Below are positions 35,616 through 45,103 of a stretch of DNA of 64,000 nucleotides, piece by piece. The stretch lies in NCBI GenBank assembly GCA_050260775.1, contig JBLNCP010000027.1, forward strand, positions 53,527-117,526, read 5' to 3'. The position numbers were made by a program, and so were the translations under genes. The stretch is from CALABS01 sp050260775 (GTDB lineage Bacteria > Pseudomonadota > Alphaproteobacteria > Rhodospirillales > Magnetospirillaceae). Positions within the stretch are counted from its first letter, which is position 1. Each line of letters opens with the position of its first letter. The notes beneath the pieces are model-generated. The model did not search any database and was not told the DNA's origin. It saw nothing but the letters and a program-made list of their open reading frames with translations.

Positions 35616-37310
35616 TCACGACTTCCCCAGGGCGGCGAGGCGGGCGTAGTCGCTCTTGCGATAGGAATCGATCACCGTCTGGACCTCGTCGGCCGGGGTG
35701 CCGAGGTTGTGCAGCACCTGCGCCGCCAGCTGCAGGCTGCCTTCCAGGGCCTCCGGCACCACGGCGGTGGCCCCGGAGGCCTCGAGCCCCCGCGCCTGTT
35801 CGAGGTCGCGGGCCCGCACCAGGATGCGCAGGTGCGGAAACTGGGCGCGCAGCCTGGGCACCAGCTTCTCGCGGCTGGAACCGGTGTCGATGGTCACCAC
35901 CACCGCGCGGGCGCGGGCGGCGCCCACGCCCTTGAGCACGTCGATCTTGCGGATGTCGCCGAAGAACACCGGCGCGCCCTTGGCGCGCAGGCCGGTGACG
36001 CGGCGGGGGTCGCGGTCGATGGCGAGGAAGGGGATGCCCAACTCGGTCAGCACCGCCGCCACCGTCTGGCCGACCCGCCCGAACCCTGCGACGATGACGT
36101 GGCCGGTCAGATCGGCGGATTCCGAGTTGGGGGCGTGGACCGCGGCGTCGGCCCGCCGTGACAGGACGGCAACCCGCTCGCCCAGGGTGGCCAGCAGCGG
36201 CGTGAGCGCCATGCTGAGGGCCACGACGGTGGTGATCGTCTCCGCCTCGGCCGGGTTGACCAGACCGGCCTCGGCGGTGCGCGCCACCACCACGAACACG
36301 AACTCGCCGCCCTGGGCCAGCAGCAGGCCGAGATGCAGCGCGGTCGACAGCGGGAAGCGGAAGGCGAGCGCGAGGACCATCAGCACCAGGGCCTTGCCCG
36401 CGAGCAGAAGGGCGGCGCCGCTGACCACCGTCGGCAGGTTCGCCACCACCTCGTGGAAATCGACCGTCATCCCGACGGTCAGGAAGAACAACCCCATCAG
36501 CAGCCCGCGAACCGGCTGCAGGTCCGCCTCGACCTGGTGGCGGTACTCGGTGCTGGCGAGCATGACGCCGGCGAGGAAGGCCCCCAGGGCGTGGGACAGT
36601 CCCACCGCCTGGGTGGCCGAGGCGGTGCCGATCACCACCAGCAGGGCCGCGGCGACGAAGGCCTCCGGCGACCGGCTGGTGGCCACCAGCTGGAACAGCG
36701 GCCGGATGGCCAGGCGGGCGAGCAGGAAGATCGCGGCCATGGCGGCGGCGGCCTTGCCGACGGCGATGAGCATCGCCCAGGCCATGCGGCCGGGGTCGCC
36801 GCCCAGCAGCGGGATCAGCACGAGGAGCGGCACGACGGCCAGGTCCTGCAGGATCAGCACGGCGATGGCGACGCGGCCGGTGCGGCTGGACAGTTCGCCG
36901 CGCTCGGACAGGCTTTGGAGCACGAAGGCGGTGGAGGAGAACGCCAGCGCCAGTCCGACCACGACCCCGCCGGGTCCCCGCATGCCGTCGAGGGAGAGGC
37001 CGGCCGCCGCCAGTCCGCCGGTCACCAGCACCTGGGCGGTGCCGAGGCCGAAGATGTAGTGGCGGATGACCTTGAGGCGCTCCCACGACAGCTCGAGGCC
37101 GATCATGAACAGCAGCACCACGATGCCCAGTTCCGCCAGGCCCCGCGTGCCCTCGCCTTCCGAGATCAGGCCGAAGCCGAAGGGCCCGACCACGCTGCCG
37201 GTCAGCAGGTATCCCAGCACCGGGCTGATGCGCAGGCGCAGGCACAGCGGCGTGACCACCACGGCGATGGCCAGGAAGACGATGACGTCGAAGATGATGC
37301 CGTGATGCAC
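35616..37310 (-). CDS. Monovalent cation:proton antiporter, CPA2 (KefB type) with RCK domain
   Basis: Inner-membrane antiporter or K+ efflux system of about 564 residues. About a dozen hydrophobic segments fill the first 390 residues, with the CPA2 patterns LGYLLTGSVVGP and LAFSSTAFVLQ. A Rossmann TrkA-N (RCK) domain follows (GHVIVAGFGRVGQ) and then an acidic/helical tail. GTG 37310, preceded by GGAGCGGCTTT, places the first helix at the N-terminus as in relatives; an ATG at 37400 would add 30 residues. It is divergent from a second antiporter gene. Confidence 0.88.
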   Translation of the reverse strand: MHHGIIFDVIVFLAIAVVVTPLCLRLRISPVLGYLLTGSVVGPFGFGLISEGEGTRGLAELGIVVLLFMIGLELSWERLKVIRHYIFGLGTAQVLVTGGLAAAGLSLDGMRGPGGVVVGLALAFSSTAFVLQSLSERGELSSRTGRVAIAVLILQDLAVVPLLVLIPLLGGDPGRMAWAMLIAVGKAAAAMAAIFLLARLAIRPLFQLVATSRSPEAFVAAALLVVIGTASATQAVGLSHALGAFLAGVMLASTEYRHQVEADLQPVRGLLMGLFFLTVGMTVDFHEVVANLPTVVSGAALLLAGKALVLMVLALAFRFPLSTALHLGLLLAQGGEFVFVVVARTAEAGLVNPAEAETITTVVALSMALTPLLATLGERVAVLSRRADAAVHAPNSESADLTGHVIVAGFGRVGQTVAAVLTELGIPFLAIDRDPRRVTGLRAKGAPVFFGDIRKIDVLKGVGAARARAVVVTIDTGSSREKLVPRLRAQFPHLRILVRARDLEQARGLEASGATAVVPEALEGSLQLAAQVLHNLGTPADEVQTVIDSYRKSDYARLAALGKS

Positions 37311-37452
37311 AAAGCCGCTCCGTCGGGACCTAAGCCACAGGTTACCCCGCTTCAACCGGTCGGGGCCATGACCTTCGTCGCTCAGGGCAGGGCTGGACAT
37401 CCCACGTTCCCGGCCTTACACCCGAAGAGGTCGCCGTCGGACGAGGGATATC

Positions 37453-39249
37453 GTGGTCGAGAGCATGTATGTGGCGGTGCTGGTCCTCTCGGGACTGGTC
37501 GCCCTCAGCATTTTTTCCAGCATGCTCTCATTCCGCATCGGGGCTCCCCTGCTGCTCGTGTTCCTCGGCGTCGGCCTGCTGGCCGGCGAGGGCGGCATCG
37601 GTGGCATCGAGTTCAACGACACCGGCGTCGCCTACATGGTGGGTTCGGTGGCGCTGGCGGTGGTGCTGTTCGATTCCGGCTTCCACACCAGCGTGAAAGC
37701 CGTGCGCCTGGCGGCGATGCCGGCGCTGACGCTGGCCAGCCTGGGGGTGGCGGTGACCGCGGCGGTGGTGGCGGTGCCGGCCCATTACCTGCTCGGCCTC
37801 GGCTGGCTCGAGGGGCTGCTGCTCGGCGCCATCGTCGCCTCCACCGACGCGGCGGCGGTGTTCTTCCTGCTGCGTGTCGGCGGCATCACCGTGCGTGAGC
37901 GCGTGCGCTCGATCCTGGAGATCGAATCGGGGTCCAACGACCCCATGGCGATTTTCCTCACCATGGCCCTGGTGCACCTCGTCGCCACCAGCGCCGATGG
38001 CGCCGACATCGGCCTGGGGCTGGTGGTCGAATTCCTGCGCCAGTTCGGCATCGGCGCGGTGGCGGGCCTATTGGGGGGCGGCATCATCGTCCAGGCGGTC
38101 AACCGGCTGGCGGTGGAGCGCTCGCTGCTGCCCATCGCCGCGCTGGCCCTGGCGCTGATGCTGTTCGCCGCCACCACCATGGTCGGCGGCTCCGGATTCC
38201 TCGCGGTCTACATCGCCGGGCTGGTGGCCGGCAATTCGCGGCTCGCCGCTCCCGACACCCTGCGCCGCTTCCAGGACGGCGCCATCTGGCTGGCCCAGAT
38301 CGCCATGTTCGTCACGCTGGGCCTGCTCGCCACCCCGGCCGAGTTCCTGCCCATGGGCCTGCCGGCACTGGCGGTGGCGGCGGTGCTGGTGCTGGTGGCG
38401 CGGCCGCTGGCGGTGTGGCTGTGCCTGCTGCCCTTCCGGGTGCGGGCCAACGAGACCGCTTTCGTGGCCTGGGTCGGCCTGCGCGGCGCGGTGTCGATCC
38501 TGCTGTCGCTCTTGCCCATCATGGCCAAGCTCGACCAGGGCCGGCTGTTTTTCGACGTCACCTTCGTGGTGGTGCTGGTGTCGTTGTCGCTGCAGGGATG
38601 GACCATCGGGCCGGTGGCGCGCTTCTTCGGCCAGGTGGTGCCGCGCCGGATCGGCCCGGTCGAACGCATGGAGCTGGAGATCCCCGGCGCCCGCCACGAA
38701 TTGGTGGCCTACCGCATCGTTCCCAACTCGCTGGTGGCGCAGGGGCACCGGCTGCCGCGCTGGGCGGTGCCGTCCCTGGTGGTGCGCGAGGGCCGCTCGC
38801 TGCTGGGCAGCATGGTGGGGCCCCTGCGGCCGGCCGACATGGTGTACCTGTTCGCGCGCCCCGACCGGCTCACCCACCTGGACCGCCTGTTCGCGAGCGC
38901 CGCCCCCGCCGCCGAGGCCGACCGCCAGTTCTTCGGCGACTTCCCCATCGACCCGCATGCGCGCATGGCCGACCTCGCGCTGATGTACGGGCTGCCCGTG
39001 CCCGACGAGTCGCGGGAGGTGACGGTGGCGGAGTGGCTGCAATGGTCGCTGGGCACCACGCCGGGCATCGGCGACCGCATGATGCTGGGCGAGGTCGAAC
39101 TGATCGTGCGCGCCCTCAATCCCGACGATTCCATCGCCGAGATCGGACTGGCCGCCGAGCCGACCCGCATCGACCAGGCGAAGCTGCCGGTATTCGAGAG
39201 CGGCAAGCGGATGATGGAGCGACTGAAGGCGCGGCTGCGCCGCCCCTAG
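37453..39249 (+). CDS. Potassium/proton antiporter, CPA1 NhaP2/CvrA type
   Basis: Inner-membrane antiporter of 598 residues. The first 390 residues carry about 12 membrane helices, with the ESGSNDPMAIFLT motif of K+/H+ CPA1 transporters and the GLRGAVSILLS motif. C-terminal cytoplasmic domains resemble TrkA-C (ELVAYRIVPNS... to about residue 490) and a CorC-like domain to the end. GTG start, preceded by GAGGGAT. Divergent from the KefB-type gene with about 140 bases between starts. Its 3' end overlaps the convergent LysR gene by four bases. Confidence 0.9.
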   Translation: MVESMYVAVLVLSGLVALSIFSSMLSFRIGAPLLLVFLGVGLLAGEGGIGGIEFNDTGVAYMVGSVALAVVLFDSGFHTSVKAVRLAAMPALTLASLGVAVTAAVVAVPAHYLLGLGWLEGLLLGAIVASTDAAAVFFLLRVGGITVRERVRSILEIESGSNDPMAIFLTMALVHLVATSADGADIGLGLVVEFLRQFGIGAVAGLLGGGIIVQAVNRLAVERSLLPIAALALALMLFAATTMVGGSGFLAVYIAGLVAGNSRLAAPDTLRRFQDGAIWLAQIAMFVTLGLLATPAEFLPMGLPALAVAAVLVLVARPLAVWLCLLPFRVRANETAFVAWVGLRGAVSILLSLLPIMAKLDQGRLFFDVTFVVVLVSLSLQGWTIGPVARFFGQVVPRRIGPVERMELEIPGARHELVAYRIVPNSLVAQGHRLPRWAVPSLVVREGRSLLGSMVGPLRPADMVYLFARPDRLTHLDRLFASAAPAAEADRQFFGDFPIDPHARMADLALMYGLPVPDESREVTVAEWLQWSLGTTPGIGDRMMLGEVELIVRALNPDDSIAEIGLAAEPTRIDQAKLPVFESGKRMMERLKARLRRP

Positions 39250-40103
39250 TCCTCGCTCTCCAGCGAGGCGACGTGGCGCAGGCCCTCGAGCGCGGTGGTG
39301 AACCACTCCTCGCGCGATTCCTCCTGGGTGTAGACCAGCCAGGCGGGACGGCGGAATTCGGGGGCGTCGTCAACCTGGAACAGGCGGCCGGCGGCGAGGT
39401 AGCTGCGCACCACCCGCATGGGGAAATAGCCGGAGCCGCCGTAGGACAGGATGTGCTGCAGGCCCAGCGCGCCGAGCCCGACCGACACCGCCGGCGTCTT
39501 CAGGTCGGGAAAGGCCTGGCCGTGGTTCTGGCGGTATTCCGGTCCCCAATCGACGAAGACATAATCCTGGTCCCCGTCGGTGACGGCGCGGCGCCGGGTC
39601 GAGACCATCACCAGGCGCTCTTCCAGCAGCTTCTCGATGATCATGCCCGGCCGCGCCTGCGGCGAGTACATCACGCCGATGTCGATCAGGCCCTCGGCCA
39701 GCTGGCGCATCAGGCCGTCGGACAGCCCGACCTCGGCCCGCAGGGCCACGTCGGGCAGCGCGGTGCGCATCCACGGAATCCACTGGACCAGCAGCCGGTC
39801 CCACAGCGAGAACTGGCCGCCGACGTTCAGCACCGAGCGGTAGCCGGGCGGTAGGGCGATCTCGTGACGGGCCTGTTCCCACACCCGCACCAGCGTCGCC
39901 GCATAGCGGCGGAACTGGGCGCCGGCGGCGGTCAGCTCGGTGCCCGATTTCGAGCGCACGAACAGCGGCCGCCCCAGTTCGTCCTCCAGCGCCTTGATGC
40001 GCATGCTGACGGTCGACTGGGTGACATCCAGGCGTTCGGCGGCCTTGTTGAAATTGCCGGTCTCGACGATTTCGAGGAAAGTGCGGGCGAGGTCGATGTT
40101 CAT
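39246..40103 (-). CDS. LysR-family transcriptional regulator
   Basis: The 285-residue protein has an N-terminal helix-turn-helix (FNKAAERLDVTQSTVSMRIKAL, residues about 18-39) and a C-terminal substrate-binding domain with LIDIGVMYSP and GLGALGLQHIL. The target and inducer are unknown; no divergent gene lies next to its promoter, as the upstream neighbour (hpf) has the same orientation. It converges with the CvrA-type antiporter, overlapping it by four bases. Confidence 0.92.
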   Translation of the reverse strand: MNIDLARTFLEIVETGNFNKAAERLDVTQSTVSMRIKALEDELGRPLFVRSKSGTELTAAGAQFRRYAATLVRVWEQARHEIALPPGYRSVLNVGGQFSLWDRLLVQWIPWMRTALPDVALRAEVGLSDGLMRQLAEGLIDIGVMYSPQARPGMIIEKLLEERLVMVSTRRRAVTDGDQDYVFVDWGPEYRQNHGQAFPDLKTPAVSVGLGALGLQHILSYGGSGYFPMRVVRSYLAAGRLFQVDDAPEFRRPAWLVYTQEESREEWFTTALEGLRHVASLESED

Positions 40104-40210
40104 GGCGTGCGTGTCGGGAAGGTGGTGGGCTTCTAGCCCAACTGCCGCCAGACATCAACAGCTCAAACCGGTTTGATCGAAATTTCCGATCCACTAATGC
40201 AGCGGACAGG

Positions 40211-40240
40211 CAAACGGCCGATCCCCCGGGGGACCGGCCG
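40211..40240 (-). terminator. Inverted repeat downstream of the hibernation factor gene
   Basis: Near-perfect 30-base palindrome, arms AACGGCCGATCCCCC / GGGGGACCGGCCGTT with one mismatched pair. It lies between hpf and the LysR gene; no long T run follows, so termination is probable but not certain. Confidence 0.5.
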
Positions 40241-40267
40241 TTCCTTCACTCGCCCCGATCGCAGGGA

Positions 40268-40624
40268 TCAGGCGTGCGCCTTCACGTCGCCGCGGCTGCG
40301 CTCGACGTATTCCTTCAGCTGGCGCTCCATGGCCTGGAAGGCGTCGCGCAGGGCGACATACACGTCCTCGTGCACATGGGCGTCCTTGGGGTCGCGCTTC
40401 ACCACCAGCTCGGTGCCCGGCACCGTCAGGTCGATGCGGATGTGGAAGGGCTCGCCCTTGTGGTGAAGGTTCGACGTGTTCTTGTGGTGCACCTCGATCG
40501 CCACGCGGCAGCTGGTGATGCGATCGAAGAACTGCTCCAGCTTGCCCACCTTCTCCCGGACGCGCTCCTCGACGGCGTCCGAATGGTCGATGCCGTGAAA
40601 GGTGATCTGGAGGGGAATCTGCAT
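40268..40624 (-). CDS. hpf: Ribosome hibernation promoting factor, short form
   Basis: Small ribosome-associated factor of the HPF/RaiA (sigma-54 modulation) family. The 118-residue protein has the beta-alpha-beta-beta-beta-alpha fold expected from ITFHGIDHSDAVEERVREKVGKLEQFF and AHVHEDVYVALRDAFQAMERQL. It lacks the extra C-terminal dimerisation domain of long HPF. GGGAGACATTC precedes the ATG. It is divergent from htpG with about 250 bases between. Confidence 0.92.
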   Translation of the reverse strand: MQIPLQITFHGIDHSDAVEERVREKVGKLEQFFDRITSCRVAIEVHHKNTSNLHHKGEPFHIRIDLTVPGTELVVKRDPKDAHVHEDVYVALRDAFQAMERQLKEYVERSRGDVKAHA

Positions 40625-40876
40625 GAATGTCTCCCTGGTTCCTCAAGCCGCGCCGGGCCTTGTGCCGGCTGCGGCGGTCCTAGCCCTGGACAACGGGCGG
40701 ACCCGTACCATCCTTTGGGGCCGATATACATACCGATTCGGCTGATCGAGGGCAACGCCGATGCGTGCCTGTTCTATTCTTTCGGAGGGAGAGCCCACTT
40801 GCAACCCCTCGCCGACCGTCTCATATCAAGGCCCCCCTAACCGGCCAACCCACGCAAGAGAGACGGATCGACCGCC

Positions 40877-42739
40877 ATGTCCGAAGAGAAGAGGGAGTTC
40901 CAGGCAGAAGTCGCCAAGCTGCTCGACATCGTCGTGCACTCGCTCTACTCCAACAAGGAGATCTTCCTGCGCGAGCTGGTGTCCAACGCCTCGGACGCCT
41001 GCGACAAGCTGCGCTACGCCGCCGTGACCCAGCCCGAGCTGGTGGCCGGCGACCCCGAGTTCCGCATCCGCCTGATCCCCGACAAGGCGGCGGGAACGCT
41101 GACCATCACCGACAACGGCGTCGGCATGAACAAGGAAGACCTGGTCGCCAACCTGGGCACCATCGCCAAGTCGGGCACCGCGGAATTCGTCAAGCAGCTG
41201 ACCGGCGACGCCCGCAAGGACACCAACCTGATCGGCCAGTTCGGCGTCGGCTTCTATTCCGCCTACATGGTCGCCGACCGCGTCACCGTGGTGACCCGCA
41301 AGGCCGGCGAGGACCAGGGCTGGAAGTGGGAATCCGACGGCAAGGGCGAGTTCACGGTGGCCGAGGCGCCCGACGCCGCGCGCGGCGCCAGCATCACCCT
41401 GAAGCTCAGGGACGGCGAGAGCGAGTTCCTCGAGGCCGACACCCTCCGGCGCATCGTCAAGCGCTACTCCGACCACATCGCCATCCCGGTGGTGCTGGTG
41501 GAGAACGGCGAGGACGAGACCATCAACGCCGCCTCGGCGCTGTGGACGCGGTCCAAGTCGGAGATCACGCCCGAGCAGTACAAGGAATTCTACCACCACG
41601 TCGCCCACGCCTTCGACGAGCCGTGGCTGACGCTGCACTACCGCGCCGAGGGCGCCATCGAGTACACCGGCCTGCTGTTCGTCCCCACCCAGAAGCCGTT
41701 CGACATCTTCCATCCCGACCGCAAGCAGCACGTCAAGCTATACGTGAAGCGGGTCTTCATCACCGACGACTGCTCCGAGTTGCTGCCGCCCTACCTGCGC
41801 TTCGTGCGCGGCGTGGTGGACAGCCAGGACCTGCCCTTGAACATCAGCCGCGAGATGCTGCAGCACAATCCGGTGCTGGCCAAGATCCGCGGCGGGCTGG
41901 TCAAGCGCATCCTGTCCGAGCTCAAGAAGAAGGCCGAGGACGCGCCCGCCGAGTACGTCACCTTCTGGGAGACGTTCGGGCCGGTGCTCAAGGAGGGCAT
42001 CTACGAGGACTTCGAGCGCAAGACCGACATCGTCCCGCTGTGCCGCTTCCGCACCACCCACGGCGACGGCTGGACCACGCTCGACGAGTACGTCGGCCGC
42101 ATGAAGGAGGGCCAGGACGACATCTGGTTCATCACCGGCGAGGATGTCGCCGCCTTGAAGCGCAGCCCGCAGATCGAAGGCTTCCTCGCCAGGGGCGTCG
42201 AGGTGCTGCTGCTCACCGACCCCATCGACGAGTTCTGGGTGCCGGCCGTCGGCGAATGGCAGGGCAAGCGCCTGCGGGCGGTCACCGAGGCGCAGGTCGA
42301 CCTGTCGAAGGTCAAGGGCGGCGAGGCCGAGACCGAAGCCAAGCCCGAGGCCGCCCCGGCCGAGGACATCGGCACCCTGGTTGCCGCCATCAAGCTGGCG
42401 CTCGGTGACAAGGTGCGTGATGTCAAGGTGTCGGAGCGCCTGACCGAATCGCCGGTGTGCCTGGTGGCCGATCCCGGCCAGATGAGCATCCACCTGGAGA
42501 AGCTGCTCCGGGCCCATCGCCAGCTCGACCAGGATGTCTCGCGCATCCTCGAGATCAATCCGCGCCACGGACTGATCAAGGCGCTGGCCGCCAAGGTCAA
42601 GCAGGGCGGGCGCGAGGCCATCGACGATGCGGCGCTGCTGCTGCTGGATCAGGCCCGCATCATCGAGGGCGAGCCGCCGGCCGACCCCGCCGCCTTCGCC
42701 CGCCGCCTGGCGGCGGTAATGGAGCGGGGGCTCGCCTAG
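40877..42739 (+). CDS. htpG: Molecular chaperone HtpG (Hsp90)
   Basis: Bacterial Hsp90, 620 residues, normal length. The GHKL ATPase domain shows SNASDACDKLRY, DNGVGM, GTIAKSGT and GQFGVGFYSAYMVA. The middle domain contains the catalytic arginine in NISREMLQ, and the C-terminal dimerisation domain follows from about residue 500. It is a single unit with a 250-base upstream gap, in which I could not identify a convincing heat-shock promoter. Confidence 0.98.
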   Translation: MSEEKREFQAEVAKLLDIVVHSLYSNKEIFLRELVSNASDACDKLRYAAVTQPELVAGDPEFRIRLIPDKAAGTLTITDNGVGMNKEDLVANLGTIAKSGTAEFVKQLTGDARKDTNLIGQFGVGFYSAYMVADRVTVVTRKAGEDQGWKWESDGKGEFTVAEAPDAARGASITLKLRDGESEFLEADTLRRIVKRYSDHIAIPVVLVENGEDETINAASALWTRSKSEITPEQYKEFYHHVAHAFDEPWLTLHYRAEGAIEYTGLLFVPTQKPFDIFHPDRKQHVKLYVKRVFITDDCSELLPPYLRFVRGVVDSQDLPLNISREMLQHNPVLAKIRGGLVKRILSELKKKAEDAPAEYVTFWETFGPVLKEGIYEDFERKTDIVPLCRFRTTHGDGWTTLDEYVGRMKEGQDDIWFITGEDVAALKRSPQIEGFLARGVEVLLLTDPIDEFWVPAVGEWQGKRLRAVTEAQVDLSKVKGGEAETEAKPEAAPAEDIGTLVAAIKLALGDKVRDVKVSERLTESPVCLVADPGQMSIHLEKLLRAHRQLDQDVSRILEINPRHGLIKALAAKVKQGGREAIDDAALLLLDQARIIEGEPPADPAAFARRLAAVMERGLA

Positions 42740-42760
42740 AGCCTCCCGACCGCTTATCCG

Positions 42761-42823
42761 TCATCGCCGGGCTCGCCCCGGCGATCCATGCGTGGACCCT
42801 CGGGTCAAGCCCGAGGGGGACGG
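42761..42823. repeat. Palindromic intergenic repeats, family A (two units)
   Basis: TCATCGCCGGG-CTCG-CCCCGGCGATCC followed by GGACCCTCGGG-TCAAG-CCCGAGGGGGAC, between the convergent htpG and the 542-residue unknown gene. Confidence 0.78.
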
Positions 42824-42833
42824 ACCAGAGGCA

Positions 42834-44462
42834 TCAGCCCGCCCGCAGGCGGGCGGTCAGCGGGCGGTAAAGCTGGACCGCCGCGGCGACGGTGGCCTCG
42901 ACCTCCAGCTCGCTGGCGGTCAGCGCCGCGTGCAGCTGGTGGCCGATCTGGGTGAAGGTCGCCTCCTCGGGATCGCCGGCGAAGGCGATGGGGAAAGCGC
43001 CCAGCACGGTCAGCGCGGCGTCGAGCTCGTGCTGGAAGCGGGTTCGCGCCATGGTCTGCCAGACCTCCAGCAGCAGCCGGATGGTGGTCGCCAGGGTTTC
43101 CTCGTCGTAGCGGCGGCGCAGCACCTCGCGGATCTGGAAGGCCAGTTCCCGCGGGCGGCGGTCGACCTCGAACTGCAGGAAGGGACGCCGCGAGGCGCGG
43201 GCGCTCTTGGCGAGCGCCGTGCCGATGCAGATGTCGTAGATCTCGCGGAAGCCGAACTGGGCGCCGCCGATCTCGTGGAACAGGAACAGCACCAGCGCGT
43301 CGGACAGGGTGTTGGAATAGGTCTCGTCGGCGTAGCGCAGGCGTTCGAACAGGTACTGGCGGGTGGTTTCCTTATGGCGGGCCAGCGCCACGATCTCCTT
43401 CAGCAGGCCGGCGTATTTCTTGGCGTCGAAGTCCAGCAGCGTCCGCAGGAAATTGAAGTCGCAGGCGGGCGGCAGGTCCAGGCCCTCGTCGCCCGCCATC
43501 TCGGTCAGGCGGGCGATCATGTCCATGGACACCATCTCGTCGCGGTCGAGCTCGGTGGTGGCGCGCAGCCGCACCTTCATCTTCCGCTTGGCCTTCTCCT
43601 GGCCGAGGGTGAAGGACACGCCCAGGACCTTGAAGACGCGCGGCCGGTTCACCGCCACCTCGACCTCGGCGAATTCCGGCCCGCCGCCGTCCTCGCGCTC
43701 GGCCGCCGTCAATTTGGCCTCGGCGGTGCGGTGGTGGCCGGCCAGCTTGGTCAGGGTCTCGGTCAGCACCTTCCACGCCTCGGGCCGCTTCTCGGTCAGC
43801 CAGGCGTTCAGCGCCGCCTCGTCCTTGCCGGTCTCGGGCTTGATGTGGCGGTAGAGGTGCCGCTCCAGCGCGTCCCGGCAGAACACCAGCACCACTTCGG
43901 TGACGTAACGGCGGACGACGGGCGCAAAGCGCGGATCGAACAGGAAGAACGGTTGCTCGTGGCAATAGGCCATGGACGGGAAGCGGGCGCCGCCCACCTT
44001 GAAGATGCCCAGGCGCCGTTCCAGCACGTCGCCGACAAAGGCGGCCAGCACCCGTTCCGCCGCGGCATGGCGATAGCGCGGTTCAGGGGCGGGCTGCGGG
44101 CGGGCCGGCTTGGCCGGCGGCGGCGGCGGCGAGGGCGCGCGGTCGACGGCGCGCCGCTGCGCCGGCGCCGGCTCGGTCACGCCGTGCAGCGCCTGCCAGG
44201 CGGCGGCGATCTCGGGGCGCTTCTCGATCACCACCTGGATGACCTCGCGCGAGAGGTCCCGCTGTTCGTCCAGGGTCCGGCTGGCCAGCCCCTCGGTCAG
44301 GGCGTCCTGCACCAGCGACAGGAATTCGGCGTCGCCCTTGCGCCGCAGCAGGGTGCGCAGCACCTGGCCCATGTAGCGGGCGAGGTCTTCCTCGTCGGCC
44401 ACCCCGTCGAGCTTGCTCGACAGATCCTGGTACAGCAGCGCCTGGTCGGCCGGGATGGTCAT
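42834..44462 (-). CDS. Hypothetical protein, 542 residues
   Basis: Not recognised. It is soluble and helical with no signal peptide. An N-terminal helical region of about 95 residues is followed by a Pro/Ala/Arg linker (SPPPPPAKPARPQPAP, about 110-126) and a large helical C-terminal region. Notable stretches include RFPSMAYCHEQPFFLFDPRF and FLFHEIGGAQFGFREIYDICIG. Its start overlaps the creA stop by an ATGA junction, so the two are probably co-translated. Function not inferred. Confidence 0.8.
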   Translation of the reverse strand: MTIPADQALLYQDLSSKLDGVADEEDLARYMGQVLRTLLRRKGDAEFLSLVQDALTEGLASRTLDEQRDLSREVIQVVIEKRPEIAAAWQALHGVTEPAPAQRRAVDRAPSPPPPPAKPARPQPAPEPRYRHAAAERVLAAFVGDVLERRLGIFKVGGARFPSMAYCHEQPFFLFDPRFAPVVRRYVTEVVLVFCRDALERHLYRHIKPETGKDEAALNAWLTEKRPEAWKVLTETLTKLAGHHRTAEAKLTAAEREDGGGPEFAEVEVAVNRPRVFKVLGVSFTLGQEKAKRKMKVRLRATTELDRDEMVSMDMIARLTEMAGDEGLDLPPACDFNFLRTLLDFDAKKYAGLLKEIVALARHKETTRQYLFERLRYADETYSNTLSDALVLFLFHEIGGAQFGFREIYDICIGTALAKSARASRRPFLQFEVDRRPRELAFQIREVLRRRYDEETLATTIRLLLEVWQTMARTRFQHELDAALTVLGAFPIAFAGDPEEATFTQIGHQLHAALTASELEVEATVAAAVQLYRPLTARLRAG

Positions 44463-44941
44463 GGCCGCATTCCCCCCTGCCCGGGCGGAATCGGCACCAC
44501 GGAGATGGAGTTCTTGGGCGAGCCCTCGATGATGCGATCGGAATAGACGAGGTAGACGAGCACGTTGCGCTTGGTGTCGTGGAAGCGCACCACCTGCATG
44601 GTCTTGAACAGAAGCGAAGTGTCCTTCTTGAACACCTCTTCGCCGTCCTTAAACTTCGACTTGAAGGCGATTGCGCCGACCTGACGGCAGGCGATCGAGG
44701 CGTCGGAGGTGTCCTCGGCGACGCCGAGACCGCCGGAAACCCCGCCTTTCTTCGCCCGTGACAGATAACAGGTGACGCCGTCGACCTTGGGGTCGTCGAA
44801 CGCCTCGACCACGATCTTGTCGTTGGGCCCGAGCATTTTGAAGACGGTGGAGACGCTGCCGATTTCCTCGGCCCCGGCCCCGGCGGCGAATGTCGCGACG
44901 GCGGCGGCAACGATCCCCGAGGCGATGATGGCTTTCTGCAT
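44459..44941 (-). CDS. creA: CreA family exported protein
   Basis: Periplasmic protein of 160 residues with a signal peptide (about 1-24, cleavage near AGA-EE). It matches the CreA family: EEIGSVSTVFKMLGPNDKIVVEAFDDP, VTCYLSRAKKGG, ARQ/CRQVGAI and the DTKRNVLVYLVYSDRIIEGSPKNS ending (in segments). CreA's biochemical role is unsettled. The ATG at 44941 begins the signal peptide; nine upstream codons in frame are rejected. Its stop overlaps the start of the unknown 542-residue gene. Confidence 0.92.
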   Translation of the reverse strand: MQKAIIASGIVAAAVATFAAGAGAEEIGSVSTVFKMLGPNDKIVVEAFDDPKVDGVTCYLSRAKKGGVSGGLGVAEDTSDASIACRQVGAIAFKSKFKDGEEVFKKDTSLLFKTMQVVRFHDTKRNVLVYLVYSDRIIEGSPKNSISVVPIPPGQGGMRP

Positions 44942-44984
44942 GGGTGCCCCAAAATTCGTGCAGGACAAAACTTCGTGTAGGAAT

Positions 44985-44999
44985 TGATAAAAATTTTAT
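44985..44999. promoter_or_regulatory. AT-rich palindrome between creA and the GT9 gene
   Basis: GATAAAAATTTTATC is a 15-base palindrome symmetric around one central base in an otherwise GC-rich genome, located between divergent starts. It may be an operator or part of a promoter; the protein is unknown. Confidence 0.35.
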
Positions 45000-45103
45000 C
45001 TGTCCGTCCCACGGTATTACTATAGGACGTTTGGCAAGGCTCGCAAAGAGCCTCCGGGGGGGCGCGGGTACCGGCCGGTGCCGAAATCTGGTAGGTTCAT
45101 CGC

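Noticed and set aside
40625..40876. A heat-shock (RpoH) promoter before htpG
   Set aside because: I looked for CTTG with a suitably spaced CCATnT-like element and found none convincing.
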